64,000 nucleotides of DNA from Streptomyces sp. 840.1 (GTDB lineage: Bacteria; Actinomycetota; Actinomycetes; Streptomycetales; Streptomycetaceae), in NCBI RefSeq assembly GCF_003751445.1, contig NZ_RJUU01000002.1, positions 682,001 to 746,000 of the forward strand, given 5' to 3'. Under the pieces are notes generated by a model. That model ran no database searches and was not told the DNA's origin. It saw only the letters and a list, made by a program, of their open reading frames with translations. How positions within the stretch are numbered: the stretch's first letter is position 1; each line of letters begins with the position of its first letter. Shown here piece by piece: positions 1-8,970 of the stretch. Made by a program: the position numbers and the translations under genes.

Positions 1-3000
1 CGCGAGCCGGGCCCACTCGGCGGCCCCTGCCGTAGAGACGTCCCCTTCGGGCCGGGAGTCGGGCCGGCTGCCGCGCCACATATCGAGTCCGGTGTCGAGT
101 CGCGTGTCCGACTGAGTGTCGAGTCGGGTGTCGAGCCGGTCGGTCAGTTGCTGGAACCGTTCGGCCAGTTCCGGAAACGCGGCCTGCAGGTCACTGATGT
201 CCGCGCGGGCCTCGATGCGGCGCGCCAACAGCAGGCCACGGCCGCGTTCGAGCAGTTCGGCGGCACGGGCGACGTCGGCGCCCCGGACCGTCCGGCCCGG
301 GGCGGGGAGGCTGTCGGGGCCGGGCCGCTGCCCCGCGGCCAGGGCGCGCACGTCCCGTTCCATCAGCCGCACCCGCTCCTCGATCCGCACGGCGGACTCG
401 CGCAGATCGAGGGCGCACAGGATCAGCTCGACGACCCCTCGGATGTCGCCCTCGAAGGTGGACAGGCCGTGCTCGGCGGATGCCTGGTCGCTGCCTCGGT
501 CGGTGATCCCCGCCATCGCCTCGACGGCCGCTTCGAGATGCGTCAGTGCCGGTCCGATCCCCTGCTCCCCGCCGCTGATCGCGCGGGCCGCTGCCCCGAT
601 CTCGTTGTTGGCGCGCATCCAAGCGGAACCGACGAGGTCGTCCCAGCCCTTGGCGGGCTCGCGGCCGGCGAGGCGGGAGCGGAGCCCGTCGGCGAAGGCG
701 GCGAGCGGACCGAGCAGGAGGCCGGCGCCCCGCGCCGGCTCGGAGGCGGTGTCGCCGGCCACGGATGTATCCGGGCGGCGCACGGGGTCAGGGGCGTCCG
801 TGACGGATATATCCGGGAGGCGGTCGCGGCCGATGAGGTCGAACATCGGGCCCATCACGTCGGCCAGGTCGATCGGTGACCCGTCCGGCGTCAGATCCTT
901 CAGAACGCCCTCCAGGCTCCGCGCCTCGGTGAGCAGCGCCCGTGCCCTCTCCGGTTCGACGGCGCGAAGGGCGGCGGAACGCTGCATCAGGACCCTGACG
1001 AGCGTCATCGTCGCCATGATCCGCATCGGATGTCCGACGGGGCATGCCGCGAACGTCCTGCGGCACTGTGCGACGACCCCGTCGTCGAGGTCGGGCCGGG
1101 GGCCTCCCGGCCCCACGGATTCGACCAGGTCGACATAAGCGTCGCCCATCAGGTCGAACCAGGGCGGTTCCTCCCCGTCGGCCGCCCCGGCCCGGGTGGT
1201 CTCCCGCAGCCCGTGGGCGATGCGCCGGGCACGCTCCAACTGCGCGGGCTCATGGCCGAACACGTAGTTCTGCAGGGCGTTGTGGAACTCCGTGCGTGCT
1301 GCCAGCACCTCCTGGTCGGTCCGGCTCAGGCCGGCGCCCTCCTGAAGGGCGGCCTCCTCGGGAGTCGGCGCGGGAGCCGAGGCGAGCAGGGCCGCCGCCT
1401 CACGCGCGCCTTCCGCGTCGTGGGAGCCGAGCGACAGTATGCTGAGGGCGTGGGCGAGTATCCGGTCGTACTCGCTGGGCGAGCCACCGGAGTTGGCTCC
1501 GGCCTCACGGAGCAGCCGTACGACCTCTTCGAGGACGGCGGGATCGGGCCGTTCCGCGATACCGGCGGACAGGATGCTGCCGAGCGCCCCGGACAGGTGA
1601 CGGCGCAGCTCGGGGTCGTCATCGTCTGTGACGTCGAGGATCTCGCGGAGCGTCGTTGCGGCGGAGTCGAGGTCCTCGGGACTGTCGAGGCGGATCTCGG
1701 ACATCCGGGACAACGCCTCGACTGCCCGGCGGATCTCGTCGGGCATGTCCTCGTCCCGCGCGATGTCCGCCGTGATCGTGAGGGCGGCAACGGGCAGCGC
1801 GACAACGAGGATTCCCCGGCGCAGCAGATCCGTCGCGGGGAATCCGGGCGGGGCGAGGGCGAGCGCCTCCTCGGCCAGCCCGCGGGACTCGGCCTCGAGC
1901 AGCCCCGCGCGGGCGGGCGCACGGTGGCGCAGGGCCTCGGCGCGCAGCCCGGTGAGGGCGGCCAGGACCGCGAGATGAGCATGCCGCTTGGGGTGGTCGG
2001 AGGGGAGCACGGCGAGGGCGGAGCGGTAGCGGCCGATACGCTCATCGGCGCCCTCTCCAGGAGGTCCTCCCACACCTACCTCAGCGCCGACTGCACCGTC
2101 CTCGCAGCCGTCCCCGCGGCTGTCCCCGCAGCCGCCCTCCCAGCCGTCCCCGCCTCCAGCGCCGCCACCTCGGCCTCCAGCACCACCGTCGCTGCCTTCA
2201 GCGCGCTCGCCCTCGCCTCCAGCGCCCCCGCCTCCGTCGTTGGCGTCGTCGTCGGGGGCGAATCCGAATATCAGCGACAGGGCTTCGACTTCGAGGTCGA
2301 CCTGTCGGCCCTCGCGGGCGGCGTCCTTCCTCTCCTGCGCGGCGAGGCGGTCGAGCAGCGGCGCGGCCCGTCTCATGGCGTCCGGGTCGTCGCTCTCGGC
2401 CAACGACGCGAACTCCTGGTACGTCGCGAGCATGTCGCTGCGTTCCTCGCTCAGGGCGCCGCCCGAGGCGAGGAGCCGATCCGCTTCCAGGGCCGCGTCC
2501 TCGTCCTCGCACGCCTGGGCGAGCGCGGCGAGCGCCCTGCCGAGGGCCAAGGCGACCGCGCCGCGTTCGGGGTGCCCGGCCGGAGTGTCGGTGTATGCCG
2601 CCCGCAGCCGGCGTACACCGCACGCGACACGTCCCGCGTCCTGCTCGGCCACACCCGCTTCAACGATCAACGAGCCCATGCGCAGGTCGAACTCACCTGG
2701 CCGGCCGACGGGCTGGGCAGCCAGCATCCGCAGCAATCGCAGCCCTTCCGCAGCCTCCGGGGTGAGGGTGTCGTCCGGGACCTCCGTGACCAGCCGTTCG
2801 ACCCGTGCGAGCCCGGGAGAGCCGAGCAGCCGGGCGGAGTCGATCACCGTACGCAGACAGGCCGAGGCCGCGGCGCGCGCTGTCTCCGGGTCGAACAGGC
2901 CGGGCGCGACGGCCAGCCGCCTGCACACCTCGCGGCCGTAGCGGGCGGCATTGGCCAGCCCGTCCGGATCGGCCTGCGTCTGGAACCGGAGAATCCACAA

Positions 3001-3510
3001 GTCGTGTGCGTAGACGGCGAGCTCGACGAAGCCGAGCTGGTCGTCGGCATGCACCGACTCAAGAGAGGCATCGGACCAGGCGAGTGCGCGGTCCAACGCC
3101 GCCGCCCGCTCCTGAGGCGCTCCGCTCACCGCGACGCCGGCATGCACCGAACAGACCAGGTGCGCGAACCGTGCTTCGTGGGACGGGTCGGCGGCGTCGA
3201 AGCCCTCCTTCAGGGAATCAGGGAGTCCGGCCTCCGCGGGAAGGCGCGGGCACAGGAAGCCGAAGACGGAGACCACGACCGTCGTGTTCTGCACGGCGTC
3301 CGGATCATCGGCGCCCTGGTGGCGGCCCCAGAACGTCCAGAACACCGCGGCCACCGCGTCGAGATCGATCGGGTCCTCCGGTGAAGGCGTCGCCTCGGCG
3401 AGCAGGGCCAGCGCCTCGACCACCGCCTCCTGGTCGCGCAACGGCGTGACGTCACCGGTGCCGAACGCCGCGGTGAGACGCTCGACCACTCGTACCCGTA
3501 ACTCGGACAT
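1..3510 (-). CDS. Very large helical TPR-like protein, probable CHAT-family conflict protein (3' end outside window)
   Basis: An uninterrupted minus-strand frame runs from an ATG at 3510 (MSELRVRVVERL) to the window edge, giving at least 1,170 residues. The visible part is almost all short amphipathic Ala/Leu/Arg/Glu-rich helices typical of degenerate TPR solenoids, broken at about residues 420-475 by a Gly/Asp/Glu-rich low-complexity linker. Actinobacterial proteins of this shape usually end in a CHAT caspase-like protease domain. That end would lie left of base 1, so the CHAT assignment is inference. Codon 4 is TTA (3499-3501), rare in Streptomyces and read by the bldA tRNA. The gene is divergent from two genes (3577 and 3967) that look like companions of CHAT systems, with 66 bases between. 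The family is uncertain; the CDS itself is secure. Confidence 0.72.
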   Translation of the reverse strand, partial: MSELRVRVVERLTAAFGTGDVTPLRDQEAVVEALALLAEATPSPEDPIDLDAVAAVFWTFWGRHQGADDPDAVQNTTVVVSVFGFLCPRLPAEAGLPDSLKEGFDAADPSHEARFAHLVCSVHAGVAVSGAPQERAAALDRALAWSDASLESVHADDQLGFVELAVYAHDLWILRFQTQADPDGLANAARYGREVCRRLAVAPGLFDPETARAAASACLRTVIDSARLLGSPGLARVERLVTEVPDDTLTPEAAEGLRLLRMLAAQPVGRPGEFDLRMGSLIVEAGVAEQDAGRVACGVRRLRAAYTDTPAGHPERGAVALALGRALAALAQACEDEDAALEADRLLASGGALSEERSDMLATYQEFASLAESDDPDAMRRAAPLLDRLAAQERKDAAREGRQVDLEVEALSLIFGFAPDDDANDGGGGAGGEGERAEGSDGGAGGRGGGAGGGDGWEGGCGDSRGDGCEDGAVGAEVGVGGPPGEGADERIGRYRSALAVLPSDHPKRHAHLAVLAALTGLRAEALRHRAPARAGLLEAESRGLAEEALALAPPGFPATDLLRRGILVVALPVAALTITADIARDEDMPDEIRRAVEALSRMSEIRLDSPEDLDSAATTLREILDVTDDDDPELRRHLSGALGSILSAGIAERPDPAVLEEVVRLLREAGANSGGSPSEYDRILAHALSILSLGSHDAEGAREAAALLASAPAPTPEEAALQEGAGLSRTDQEVLAARTEFHNALQNYVFGHEPAQLERARRIAHGLRETTRAGAADGEEPPWFDLMGDAYVDLVESVGPGGPRPDLDDGVVAQCRRTFAACPVGHPMRIMATMTLVRVLMQRSAALRAVEPERARALLTEARSLEGVLKDLTPDGSPIDLADVMGPMFDLIGRDRLPDISVTDAPDPVRRPDTSVAGDTASEPARGAGLLLGPLAAFADGLRSRLAGREPAKGWDDLVGSAWMRANNEIGAAARAISGGEQGIGPALTHLEAAVEAMAGITDRGSDQASAEHGLSTFEGDIRGVVELILCALDLRESAVRIEERVRLMERDVRALAAGQRPGPDSLPAPGRTVRGADVARAAELLERGRGLLLARRIEARADISDLQAAFPELAERFQQLTDRLDTRLDTQSDTRLDTGLDMWRGSRPDSRPEGDVSTAGAAEWARLA

Positions 3511-3576
3511 CGCACCTACATTAGTCTGATCAACAGTCAGGGAGCCTGGTGAATACCGGATTTCGAGGAGGACCGG

Positions 3577-3963
3577 GTGAGTGACGGGGCGAAGGCCCGC
3601 AGGGTGTACGAGGACGCCGTGGAATACCTGTGCCGCAACGTCGAGGAGCTGCGTCCGCTCATCCCGCCCACCGTGTGGGAAGCGGCCTTCCCTGTCGTAC
3701 GGGACGCGGCCCCGGCCGGTGCCGAGTGGCGGGACGCCGTACGCGCGCTGCACGACGCGGTCGAGTCGGCCGGCATCCCGAACGGTCTCGGACTGCCCGC
3801 CACCATGGGGGTCGGTGACTGGCCAGGAGCTCCCACCCCGCAGTCGGTGGGCTGGGTCTGCCCAACGAGCCGCTGCGCCCGGGTCGAACTGCGCGGCGGG
3901 GCGGTGACCGCCGCCCCGGCCTGTGAGCTCGCCGGTGGCCCGATGCGCCTGGTGGACGGCTGA
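3577..3963 (+). CDS. Small protein with Cys-containing C-terminal segment, possible CHAT-system partner
   Basis: 128 residues from a GTG preceded by GAGGAGGACC. The N-terminal 70 residues are predicted helical (YEDAVEYLCRNVEELRPL). The C-terminal part has GWVCPTSRCARVEL and later PACELAGG, so three Cys are spaced like a degenerate zinc ribbon or small beta domain. Three bases separate it from the downstream membrane protein gene, so the two are probably cotranscribed. It is divergent from the giant TPR-type gene. I do not recognise a named family. The context suggests an adaptor or sensor in the same system, but no function is assigned. Confidence 0.65.
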   Translation: MSDGAKARRVYEDAVEYLCRNVEELRPLIPPTVWEAAFPVVRDAAPAGAEWRDAVRALHDAVESAGIPNGLGLPATMGVGDWPGAPTPQSVGWVCPTSRCARVELRGGAVTAAPACELAGGPMRLVDG

Positions 3964-3966
3964 CCG

Positions 3967-4794
3967 GTGATGGGTCTGCTCATCGAGCTGCAGAAGCGCA
4001 TACCCGACGGCTGGTTCCTGCGGCGGCTGCTGCCCGCCGTGCTGTTCGTCGTTGTCGCGGTGGTCGGCGGCAGGGACCTCGGCCACGCCCACTGGAACGA
4101 CATCGCCCTCGCGCGCCAACGGATGGCCGACGCACTGCGTACGGGTGGCGGCCCGACAGCGGACACGTTCGCCTCGCTCGTACTCGTCGCGGTTCCGGTG
4201 CTGGGAGCCGCGTTCACCGTGCCCTACGCGGCGACCGCGGTCGGCTCTCTTGCTGCTGGGGCCTGGCCGTGGTGGCTGATGCCGGTGGGGCGGCGGGTGA
4301 CCAAGTGGCGGGTGCGGCGCTGGGCCGAACCGGACGTGCTGGCCCGGCGCTCCGTGCGCGCCCGCGCCGACGGCCACGTACTGCGCGCCGACCGGCTCGA
4401 TGCCCGGATCGCCAGGGCCGGAACGGGCGGGCGGCCGAAGTCCCCGACCTGGTGCGGCGACTGCCTCCGCCGCACCGAGGAGAACGTCGCACGACAGACC
4501 GGCGGGGATCTCGCCGACGGCTGGACCGCCCTCCTGTTCGGTGCGGCCGAGCAGCCCCGCGCGGCACTGACCCGGACCCGCGACGCCTACGACGCGGCTT
4601 GCGAAGGCCTCGCCTGGAGCGTGGCCTTCACGGTGCTCGGCGCCTGGTGGTGGCCTGCGGCCCCTTTCGGCGTCCTGCTGGGGCTGGCCTCCTGGCGCTC
4701 ACTGCGCCACGCGGTGCAGGCGCTGTGCCGCACAACGGAGGCGGCATTCGCACTGCGCGGGACGGGGCAGCCGGGCGAGGGCGCGCAGCCGTGA
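3967..4794 (+). CDS. Four-segment membrane protein, putative partner of CHAT/vWA-MoxR-type conflict systems
   Basis: 275 residues from a GTG at 3967; an ATG one codon later is equally possible. Hydrophobic segments lie at about residues 20-38, 68-100 and 218-245, and a basic cytosolic stretch (about 108-150) separates the two halves. The C-terminal half carries the pattern SPTWCGD, then a W-x-x-L stretch, then R-x-A-x-DAA, then VLGAWWWPA. I recall this pattern from streptomycete membrane proteins encoded beside CHAT or vWA/MoxR conflict proteins; that is memory, not a search result. It follows the 128-residue gene by three bases. A role anchoring or triggering the system at the membrane is inference. 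Confidence 0.65.
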   Translation: MMGLLIELQKRIPDGWFLRRLLPAVLFVVVAVVGGRDLGHAHWNDIALARQRMADALRTGGGPTADTFASLVLVAVPVLGAAFTVPYAATAVGSLAAGAWPWWLMPVGRRVTKWRVRRWAEPDVLARRSVRARADGHVLRADRLDARIARAGTGGRPKSPTWCGDCLRRTEENVARQTGGDLADGWTALLFGAAEQPRAALTRTRDAYDAACEGLAWSVAFTVLGAWWWPAAPFGVLLGLASWRSLRHAVQALCRTTEAAFALRGTGQPGEGAQP

Positions 4795-4941
4795 GCCGGG
4801 GGGCGGGGGCGCGACAGCGAAGCCGCCGCCCTGCCCACCAGTGCCGGAGCGCGCCCAACGTCCGGGGACGTCCGGTCGGCGATGGGCTGCCGAGCAGCGG
4901 GGACGGCGCGAACCACCCGCAGGGGGCCGCCGGTGCCGCAC

Positions 4942-6108
4942 TCATGACAGTTGTTCGTCCTCGGCCTTCATATCGGCCTCGGCTGTCATGTCGTCCTCGG
5001 TCATCATGGCGATCCAGCTGTGGGGCGCGTTCTCGCCGAGCATGATGCCGTAGACGTCCTCGCCCGCCGCTTCGGCGGCGCGCGCGAACATGGCCTGCTC
5101 GTACTCGGCCAGCGCCTTCTCCGTGTCCCCGGGGTGCCGGGCGATGGACCGGCCGAGCTCGGCGCCGTCCAGCATGGCCAGATTCGCGCCCTCACCGTTC
5201 GGCGGGGTGAGATGGGCGGCGTCACCCAGCAGTGTGACCCCGGGGCGCGGACTCCAGCGGTGCCCCACCGGGAGCGTGTAGAGGCGGCGCAGAAAAGGTG
5301 CCGTGTCGCTCTCCGTGAGGAGAGCGGTGAGGTGCGGGGCCCATCCGTCGAACTCCGCGAGGACCCGCGCCGTCACGGTCGAGGCGTCGGTGAGATCGGT
5401 GCCGGCGAGCCAGTCGAGCGGCTTCACGAGCTGTGCGTAGGAGTGCAGGTTCCCATCGGCCTCCCGCATGGCCAGGAATCCCTTTCCCGGCGCGAGCGCG
5501 AACAGTGAGCCGGCGCCCACTGCGGCCGCGGTGGCGGGATGGCGGGTGGCCGTATCGGACAGGAAGGTCTCGACGGAGACGACGCCTGCATACGCCGGGG
5601 TGGCGTCCGACAGAACGGGCCGGACTCTTGACCAGGCCCCGTCGGCCCCGATCAGCAGGCTCGCGGTGACCGTGCCGCCGTCAGCGAAGCGCACTTCGTG
5701 GCCACCGCCGTCAACGGCTCGCACGCCGGTGGCCTTGTGCCCCCACCGGACGGTGCCGTCCGGCAGCGAGTCGAGCAGCAGCCGGCGCAGTTGCCCGCGC
5801 TGCACCTCTGGACGCGAGCCCGTCCCGTCGTCGGGCAGGTCGAGCAGTACGGACCCCGTCCGGTCCAGGACCCGGTAGGACTCGCGCCCCTCCAGGACGA
5901 GGCCTCGGAACTCCTCGATCAGGCCGGCGGCAGCCAGGGCGCGCCGGCCGTTCCAGGGATGTATGTCGAGCATGCCGCCCTGGGCGCGTGCGCTCGCGGA
6001 GGCTTCCGCTTCGTAGACGGTGGCCGGGATGCCGTGGATGTGCAGGACGCGGGCCAGTGCGAGACCGCCGAGGCCGGCTCCGATGACGGTGACTTCGGGT
6101 GACGTCAT
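4942..6108 (-). CDS. TetX-like FAD-dependent monooxygenase
   Basis: 388 residues from an ATG at 6108 (MTSPEVTVIGAGLGG). This is a class A flavoprotein monooxygenase of the PHBH/TetX type. The Rossmann fingerprint GAGLGG lies near residues 9-14, the TetX-like segment GGMLDIHPWNG near 44-54, the DG motif (IGADGAWSRVRP) near 155-165, and the ribityl-binding GDAAHLTPPNGEGAN near 285-300. Length and motif spacing match TetX and related flavin hydroxylases that inactivate or decorate aromatic polyketides. The substrate cannot be deduced. The frame stays open upstream to 6819, but the chosen ATG is where homology begins and sits just inside the divergent promoter. The neighbouring TetR-type gene is the likely repressor. 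Confidence 0.9.
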   Translation of the reverse strand: MTSPEVTVIGAGLGGLALARVLHIHGIPATVYEAEASASARAQGGMLDIHPWNGRRALAAAGLIEEFRGLVLEGRESYRVLDRTGSVLLDLPDDGTGSRPEVQRGQLRRLLLDSLPDGTVRWGHKATGVRAVDGGGHEVRFADGGTVTASLLIGADGAWSRVRPVLSDATPAYAGVVSVETFLSDTATRHPATAAAVGAGSLFALAPGKGFLAMREADGNLHSYAQLVKPLDWLAGTDLTDASTVTARVLAEFDGWAPHLTALLTESDTAPFLRRLYTLPVGHRWSPRPGVTLLGDAAHLTPPNGEGANLAMLDGAELGRSIARHPGDTEKALAEYEQAMFARAAEAAGEDVYGIMLGENAPHSWIAMMTEDDMTAEADMKAEDEQLS

Positions 6109-6143
6109 CTCTATCTCCAGAGTTGAACGGGTGGTCGGAATCG

Positions 6144-6193
6144 ATTGGATCGACACTCCAATAAAACGTACACCGTTTGGATTGACGATCCAA
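6144..6193. promoter_or_regulatory. Twin palindromes, likely TetR-type operator
   Basis: The 102-base intergenic region between the monooxygenase and the TetR gene holds three inverted repeats. ATTGGA-N7-TCCAAT is at 6144-6162, TTGGAT-N5-ATCCAA at 6177-6193, and AAACG-N5-CGTTT at 6164-6178 lies between them. The outer arms also pair with each other (TTGGATCG at 6145 with CGATCCAA at 6186). Such repeats between a TetR gene and its target are the usual autoregulatory operator. Binding itself is inferred. Confidence 0.7.
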
Positions 6194-6210
6194 CGTGGCA
6201 GAATGAGGCC

Positions 6211-6903
6211 ATGACAACCAAGGGCCACAGGGTGGCGCGACGCACCGACGCGCTGTCCAAAGAGGTGATCGTCCAGGCCGCGACCGAGATTCTGGACGCC
6301 GAGGGCGAGGCGGCACTGACGTTCCGCGCGCTCACCCGCCACCTGCACACCGGCTATGGGGCGATCTATCACCGCGTGGCGAACAAGAGCGATCTGCTCG
6401 CGGCGGCCGCCGACGGTGTGATCGCTCGGGTCATGACCGGGCCGGCCGTCGACGGGAAGCCCCAGGAAGTGCTGCGCGCGCTCGCGCTCGGCCTGTTCGA
6501 CGCGATTGACGCGCACCCCTGGGCCGGTGCTCAGCTCACCCGGGAGCCCTGGCGGCCCACGCTGCTGGAGGTCTACAAGAGTGTCGGTGAGCAGTTGCAG
6601 GCACTCGACGTACCCGAGGACGCAGTGTTCGACTCGGCGGGCGCGCTCGTGAACTACATCCTCGGAGTCGCCGGGCAGAACGCCGCGAACGCCCGCGTGC
6701 TCGCCGGCAGTGAGACCGAACGGGACCGCCTTCTCGCGGAGGTCGCAGAGCAGTGGGCCCAGCTCGACCCCGTGCAGCACCCATGGGCGCGCAATGCGGC
6801 GAAGCGCCTGCCGGAACACGACGACCGTGCCCAGTTCCTGGCCGGCGTCGATCTCATCCTGGCCGGTATCGAAGCCGTCAACCGTGGGCGCAGCGAGAGC
6901 TGA
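6211..6903 (+). CDS. TetR/AcrR-family transcriptional regulator
   Basis: 230 residues from an ATG preceded by GAATGAGG. The N-terminal helix-turn-helix domain (about residues 14-60) contains ILDAEGEAALTFRALTRHL followed by YGAIYHRVANKSDLL, the standard TetR core with its Tyr in helix 3. The rest is a helical ligand-binding domain with the late-position Trp/His pattern of TetR_C-type regulators. It is divergent from the TetX-like monooxygenase and faces the paired palindromes at 6144-6193. It most likely represses both genes and is released by the monooxygenase substrate or a relative; that ligand is unknown. Confidence 0.9.
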   Translation: MTTKGHRVARRTDALSKEVIVQAATEILDAEGEAALTFRALTRHLHTGYGAIYHRVANKSDLLAAAADGVIARVMTGPAVDGKPQEVLRALALGLFDAIDAHPWAGAQLTREPWRPTLLEVYKSVGEQLQALDVPEDAVFDSAGALVNYILGVAGQNAANARVLAGSETERDRLLAEVAEQWAQLDPVQHPWARNAAKRLPEHDDRAQFLAGVDLILAGIEAVNRGRSES

Positions 6904-6981
6904 CCCCGGCTCTTGCCGCCTGTGCTGCTGCGGGTTTCAGGTCTCTGCCGTCTGCGTGACTCGACGGTGTGCGCAGGGGGG

Positions 6982-7404
6982 TTACCAGGCCGTGCGGCCG
7001 GTGAGTTCGGTGACGGGCTGAGGGGCGGCGCGGGGCAGGCCGAGCTGCCGGCGGGCCCGGTGGACGGCGGCGAGCTGGCCGGCGGCCGCGTCACCCCAGT
7101 CGAAGAGCGACAGAGCCTGCTCCGGGGTGGCCAGGACACGGGTGCGGGTTCGGCCACCGGCCGGACCGGGCCGTTCCGGGCCCGCCTCGGTGAGGGCGGC
7201 GGCATAACGCAGGTACCCGTGTGGTGCCGAGGGGTCGTTGACGTACCCGAGGAGCACCGGAGCCGCGAACGTGGCCGCACCTTCCTCCTCGGCCTCCCGG
7301 CGCAGAGTGGAGACGGCACCGCCCCGGTCCTGTTCCTCGGGTGAGCCGCCGGGAAGCGTGGCGACTCCGGTGCCGGGTTCGAGGAGCACGAGAACGCGCC
7401 CGTC
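6982..7404 (-). pseudogene. 3' half of a split tandem-NUDIX gene (C-terminal NUDIX domain)
   Basis: From the Asp codon at 7402-7404 (DGRVLVLLEPG) to the stop at 6982 this is the second half of a two-domain NUDIX protein. The first half is at 16438-17112. The domain contains LPGGSPEEQ...LRREAEEEGA, a NUDIX box one residue short of the consensus, so it may have been a non-catalytic second domain. An ATG at 7470 inside the mobile element could give a 162-residue chimeric protein whose first 22 residues are element-derived. In the rejoined gene the protein would be 364 residues. A second, intact tandem NUDIX gene lies at 17857-18969. Confidence 0.85.
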
Positions 7405-7405
7405 C
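7402..7405. repeat. GTCC at left junction of the 9-kb element
   Basis: GTCC precedes the first base of the element (GTTAT at 7406). The same four bases follow the last base of the element at 16438-16441. They are read as the crossover core shared by the two ends, or as a short target duplication. Confidence 0.8.
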
Positions 7406-7424
7406 GTTATCGCGGCAGTATGAG

Positions 7425-7469
7425 GTGTCTCAAAGATCACCGGGTTATCTGACTGCCCGGTGTGTCTCA
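7425..7469. repeat. Two GTGTCTCA copies near the left end of the element
   Basis: GTGTCTCA occurs at 7425-7432 and 7462-7469, 37 bases apart, 20-64 bases inside the left terminus. Related copies on the other strand lie just inside the right terminus (16397-16404 and the GTTGGACACA pair). They are candidate recombinase-binding sites. Confidence 0.5.
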
Positions 7470-7497
7470 TGCTGCCAGGTGGCAAGGGGTGAGTTCG

Positions 7498-8970
7498 GTG
7501 CGTACAGAAGAGGGCGGCGTTGCGGAAGCGGTGGTCGCGAGCCATCGCACGGTGGTCGAGCTGGGTGAGATAGCGGGTGTGCAGGACGCGGACGATGTGC
7601 TGCGACGGGCAGGTGTTGCGGAGGGGCAGCGATTCATTCTGGGGCCTGACGGCTCGTATGACCTGGCACTGAATCGGATGCTGCGTGATCTGCCGAGCTG
7701 GGGCGTCCCCTCCCGCAACGGCCAGGAAGCGTACTGCTCGGAGCTGATGTTGACCTGCCGCTTTCTGCACGAGGCCAGGGGCGGGAAGACGATCTGGGAG
7801 ATGGACGGCGCGGACCTGCGCGCCTTGAAACAGTCCCGGCTCTTCGCGGAGGACCCGGGCGAGCGGATCGAATTCGGCTCATGGCAGCGGTACATCGCGG
7901 CCCTGGACAAGTGGGTGGCGTGGTCTCTGGATGCCGAGATCCTGGCCGCCGAGCCGTTCCGGTACGTCGACAAGGTGGTGATGACGCCGCACGGACCCAA
8001 GCAGGTGCGGATGAACTCGGAATCGGAACCCGGCAAGGGCGGCCAGCCGGTCCGATTCCTGCCCTACGAGGACTACTTGCTCTGGCGGGACGTGGGACTG
8101 CGCGGCTTCCTTCCTGACGGCGGGCGGGACCCGAAGTGGCGAGGCCGTAACGGAGAGCGGAACGCGCTGTTCGCGGACCTCCTGGTTTGCACCGGGATGC
8201 GACTGACCGAGGCGTCGTGCTTGCTGCTGCCGGAGGTTCCGCCCCTGGCGCACGGCCAAGGCGGCTTTCGCCTTTCCAAGGCGACAACGAAGCGGACCAG
8301 GACGAGGACGGTGTATGCGCGTCGGCGCGTACTGCGGGACCTCCACCACTACATCGCGATCGAACGCGACGAGTTGGTGCAGCGCAAGCGCACGGCCGGC
8401 GTCTACGGGCGGGAGGACGGCCACCGAGTCGTACGCTCGAGCCGGCAGGCGCTGGCCGTCGAAGGTCGTTCCCGCGCCTGGACCTACGCGAGCCTCACGT
8501 ACGAGGACAGGCTCCGTCTCCTGTCAGTGGATGCCCGCGGGGCTGAGCTGGGGCCGCTGTGGCTGTGGCTGGGGGAGAGCGGACTTCCGCTGAGGAGTTC
8601 GACGTGGCAGTCGGCCTTTTGCCGCGCGAACGAACGATGCGCAGCCCTCGGCCTCGACTTCGACGTTCATCCGCACACGCTAAGGCACACGTTTGCTGTC
8701 CACATGCTGGGGCTGTTGCTCCGCCAGACCGTTCGTGCGCTGGGGATGAGGGAGGACCGCCGCTTCACTCTCGCCCAGATCAAGCGGCTGCTGATCGGCA
8801 ATCCGATGCGCAAGCTGCAGCTTCTTCTCGGGCATGCGCACGAGCACACGGTTCACCAGTACCTCGACGTGCTGGATGAGGCTCAGGAGATCGTGCTGGC
8901 AGCGTTGGCGGAGTGGGACGAACATTCCGCCGTGCTGGAGGGCCTGCAGGTTGACGAGGTGAGCCGGTGA
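7498..8970 (+). CDS. Tyrosine recombinase, first of three (TnpA-like)
   Basis: Start chosen at GTG 7498 because AAGGGGTGAG lies six bases upstream; an ATG 12 codons earlier is in frame. This gives 490 residues. The N-terminal half (SAM-like, DNA-core binding) includes a Gly/Lys-rich linker at about 170-185. The C-terminal catalytic half has the first Arg box TGMRLTEASCL, the second box HPHTLRHTFAVHML, the LLGHAHEHT box and the probable nucleophile Tyr in VHQYLDVL. All the usual R-H-x-x-R-H-Y residues therefore look present. It overlaps the next recombinase by GTGA, so translation is coupled. It probably performs strand exchange at the element ends together with its two partners. Confidence 0.9.
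   Translation: MRTEEGGVAEAVVASHRTVVELGEIAGVQDADDVLRRAGVAEGQRFILGPDGSYDLALNRMLRDLPSWGVPSRNGQEAYCSELMLTCRFLHEARGGKTIWEMDGADLRALKQSRLFAEDPGERIEFGSWQRYIAALDKWVAWSLDAEILAAEPFRYVDKVVMTPHGPKQVRMNSESEPGKGGQPVRFLPYEDYLLWRDVGLRGFLPDGGRDPKWRGRNGERNALFADLLVCTGMRLTEASCLLLPEVPPLAHGQGGFRLSKATTKRTRTRTVYARRRVLRDLHHYIAIERDELVQRKRTAGVYGREDGHRVVRSSRQALAVEGRSRAWTYASLTYEDRLRLLSVDARGAELGPLWLWLGESGLPLRSSTWQSAFCRANERCAALGLDFDVHPHTLRHTFAVHMLGLLLRQTVRALGMREDRRFTLAQIKRLLIGNPMRKLQLLLGHAHEHTVHQYLDVLDEAQEIVLAALAEWDEHSAVLEGLQVDEVSR

Noticed and set aside
1030..3384. 784-residue plus-strand open frame
   Set aside because: Antisense to the giant helical protein; its composition is the mirror of that gene, and it has no ribosome site or recognisable domain.
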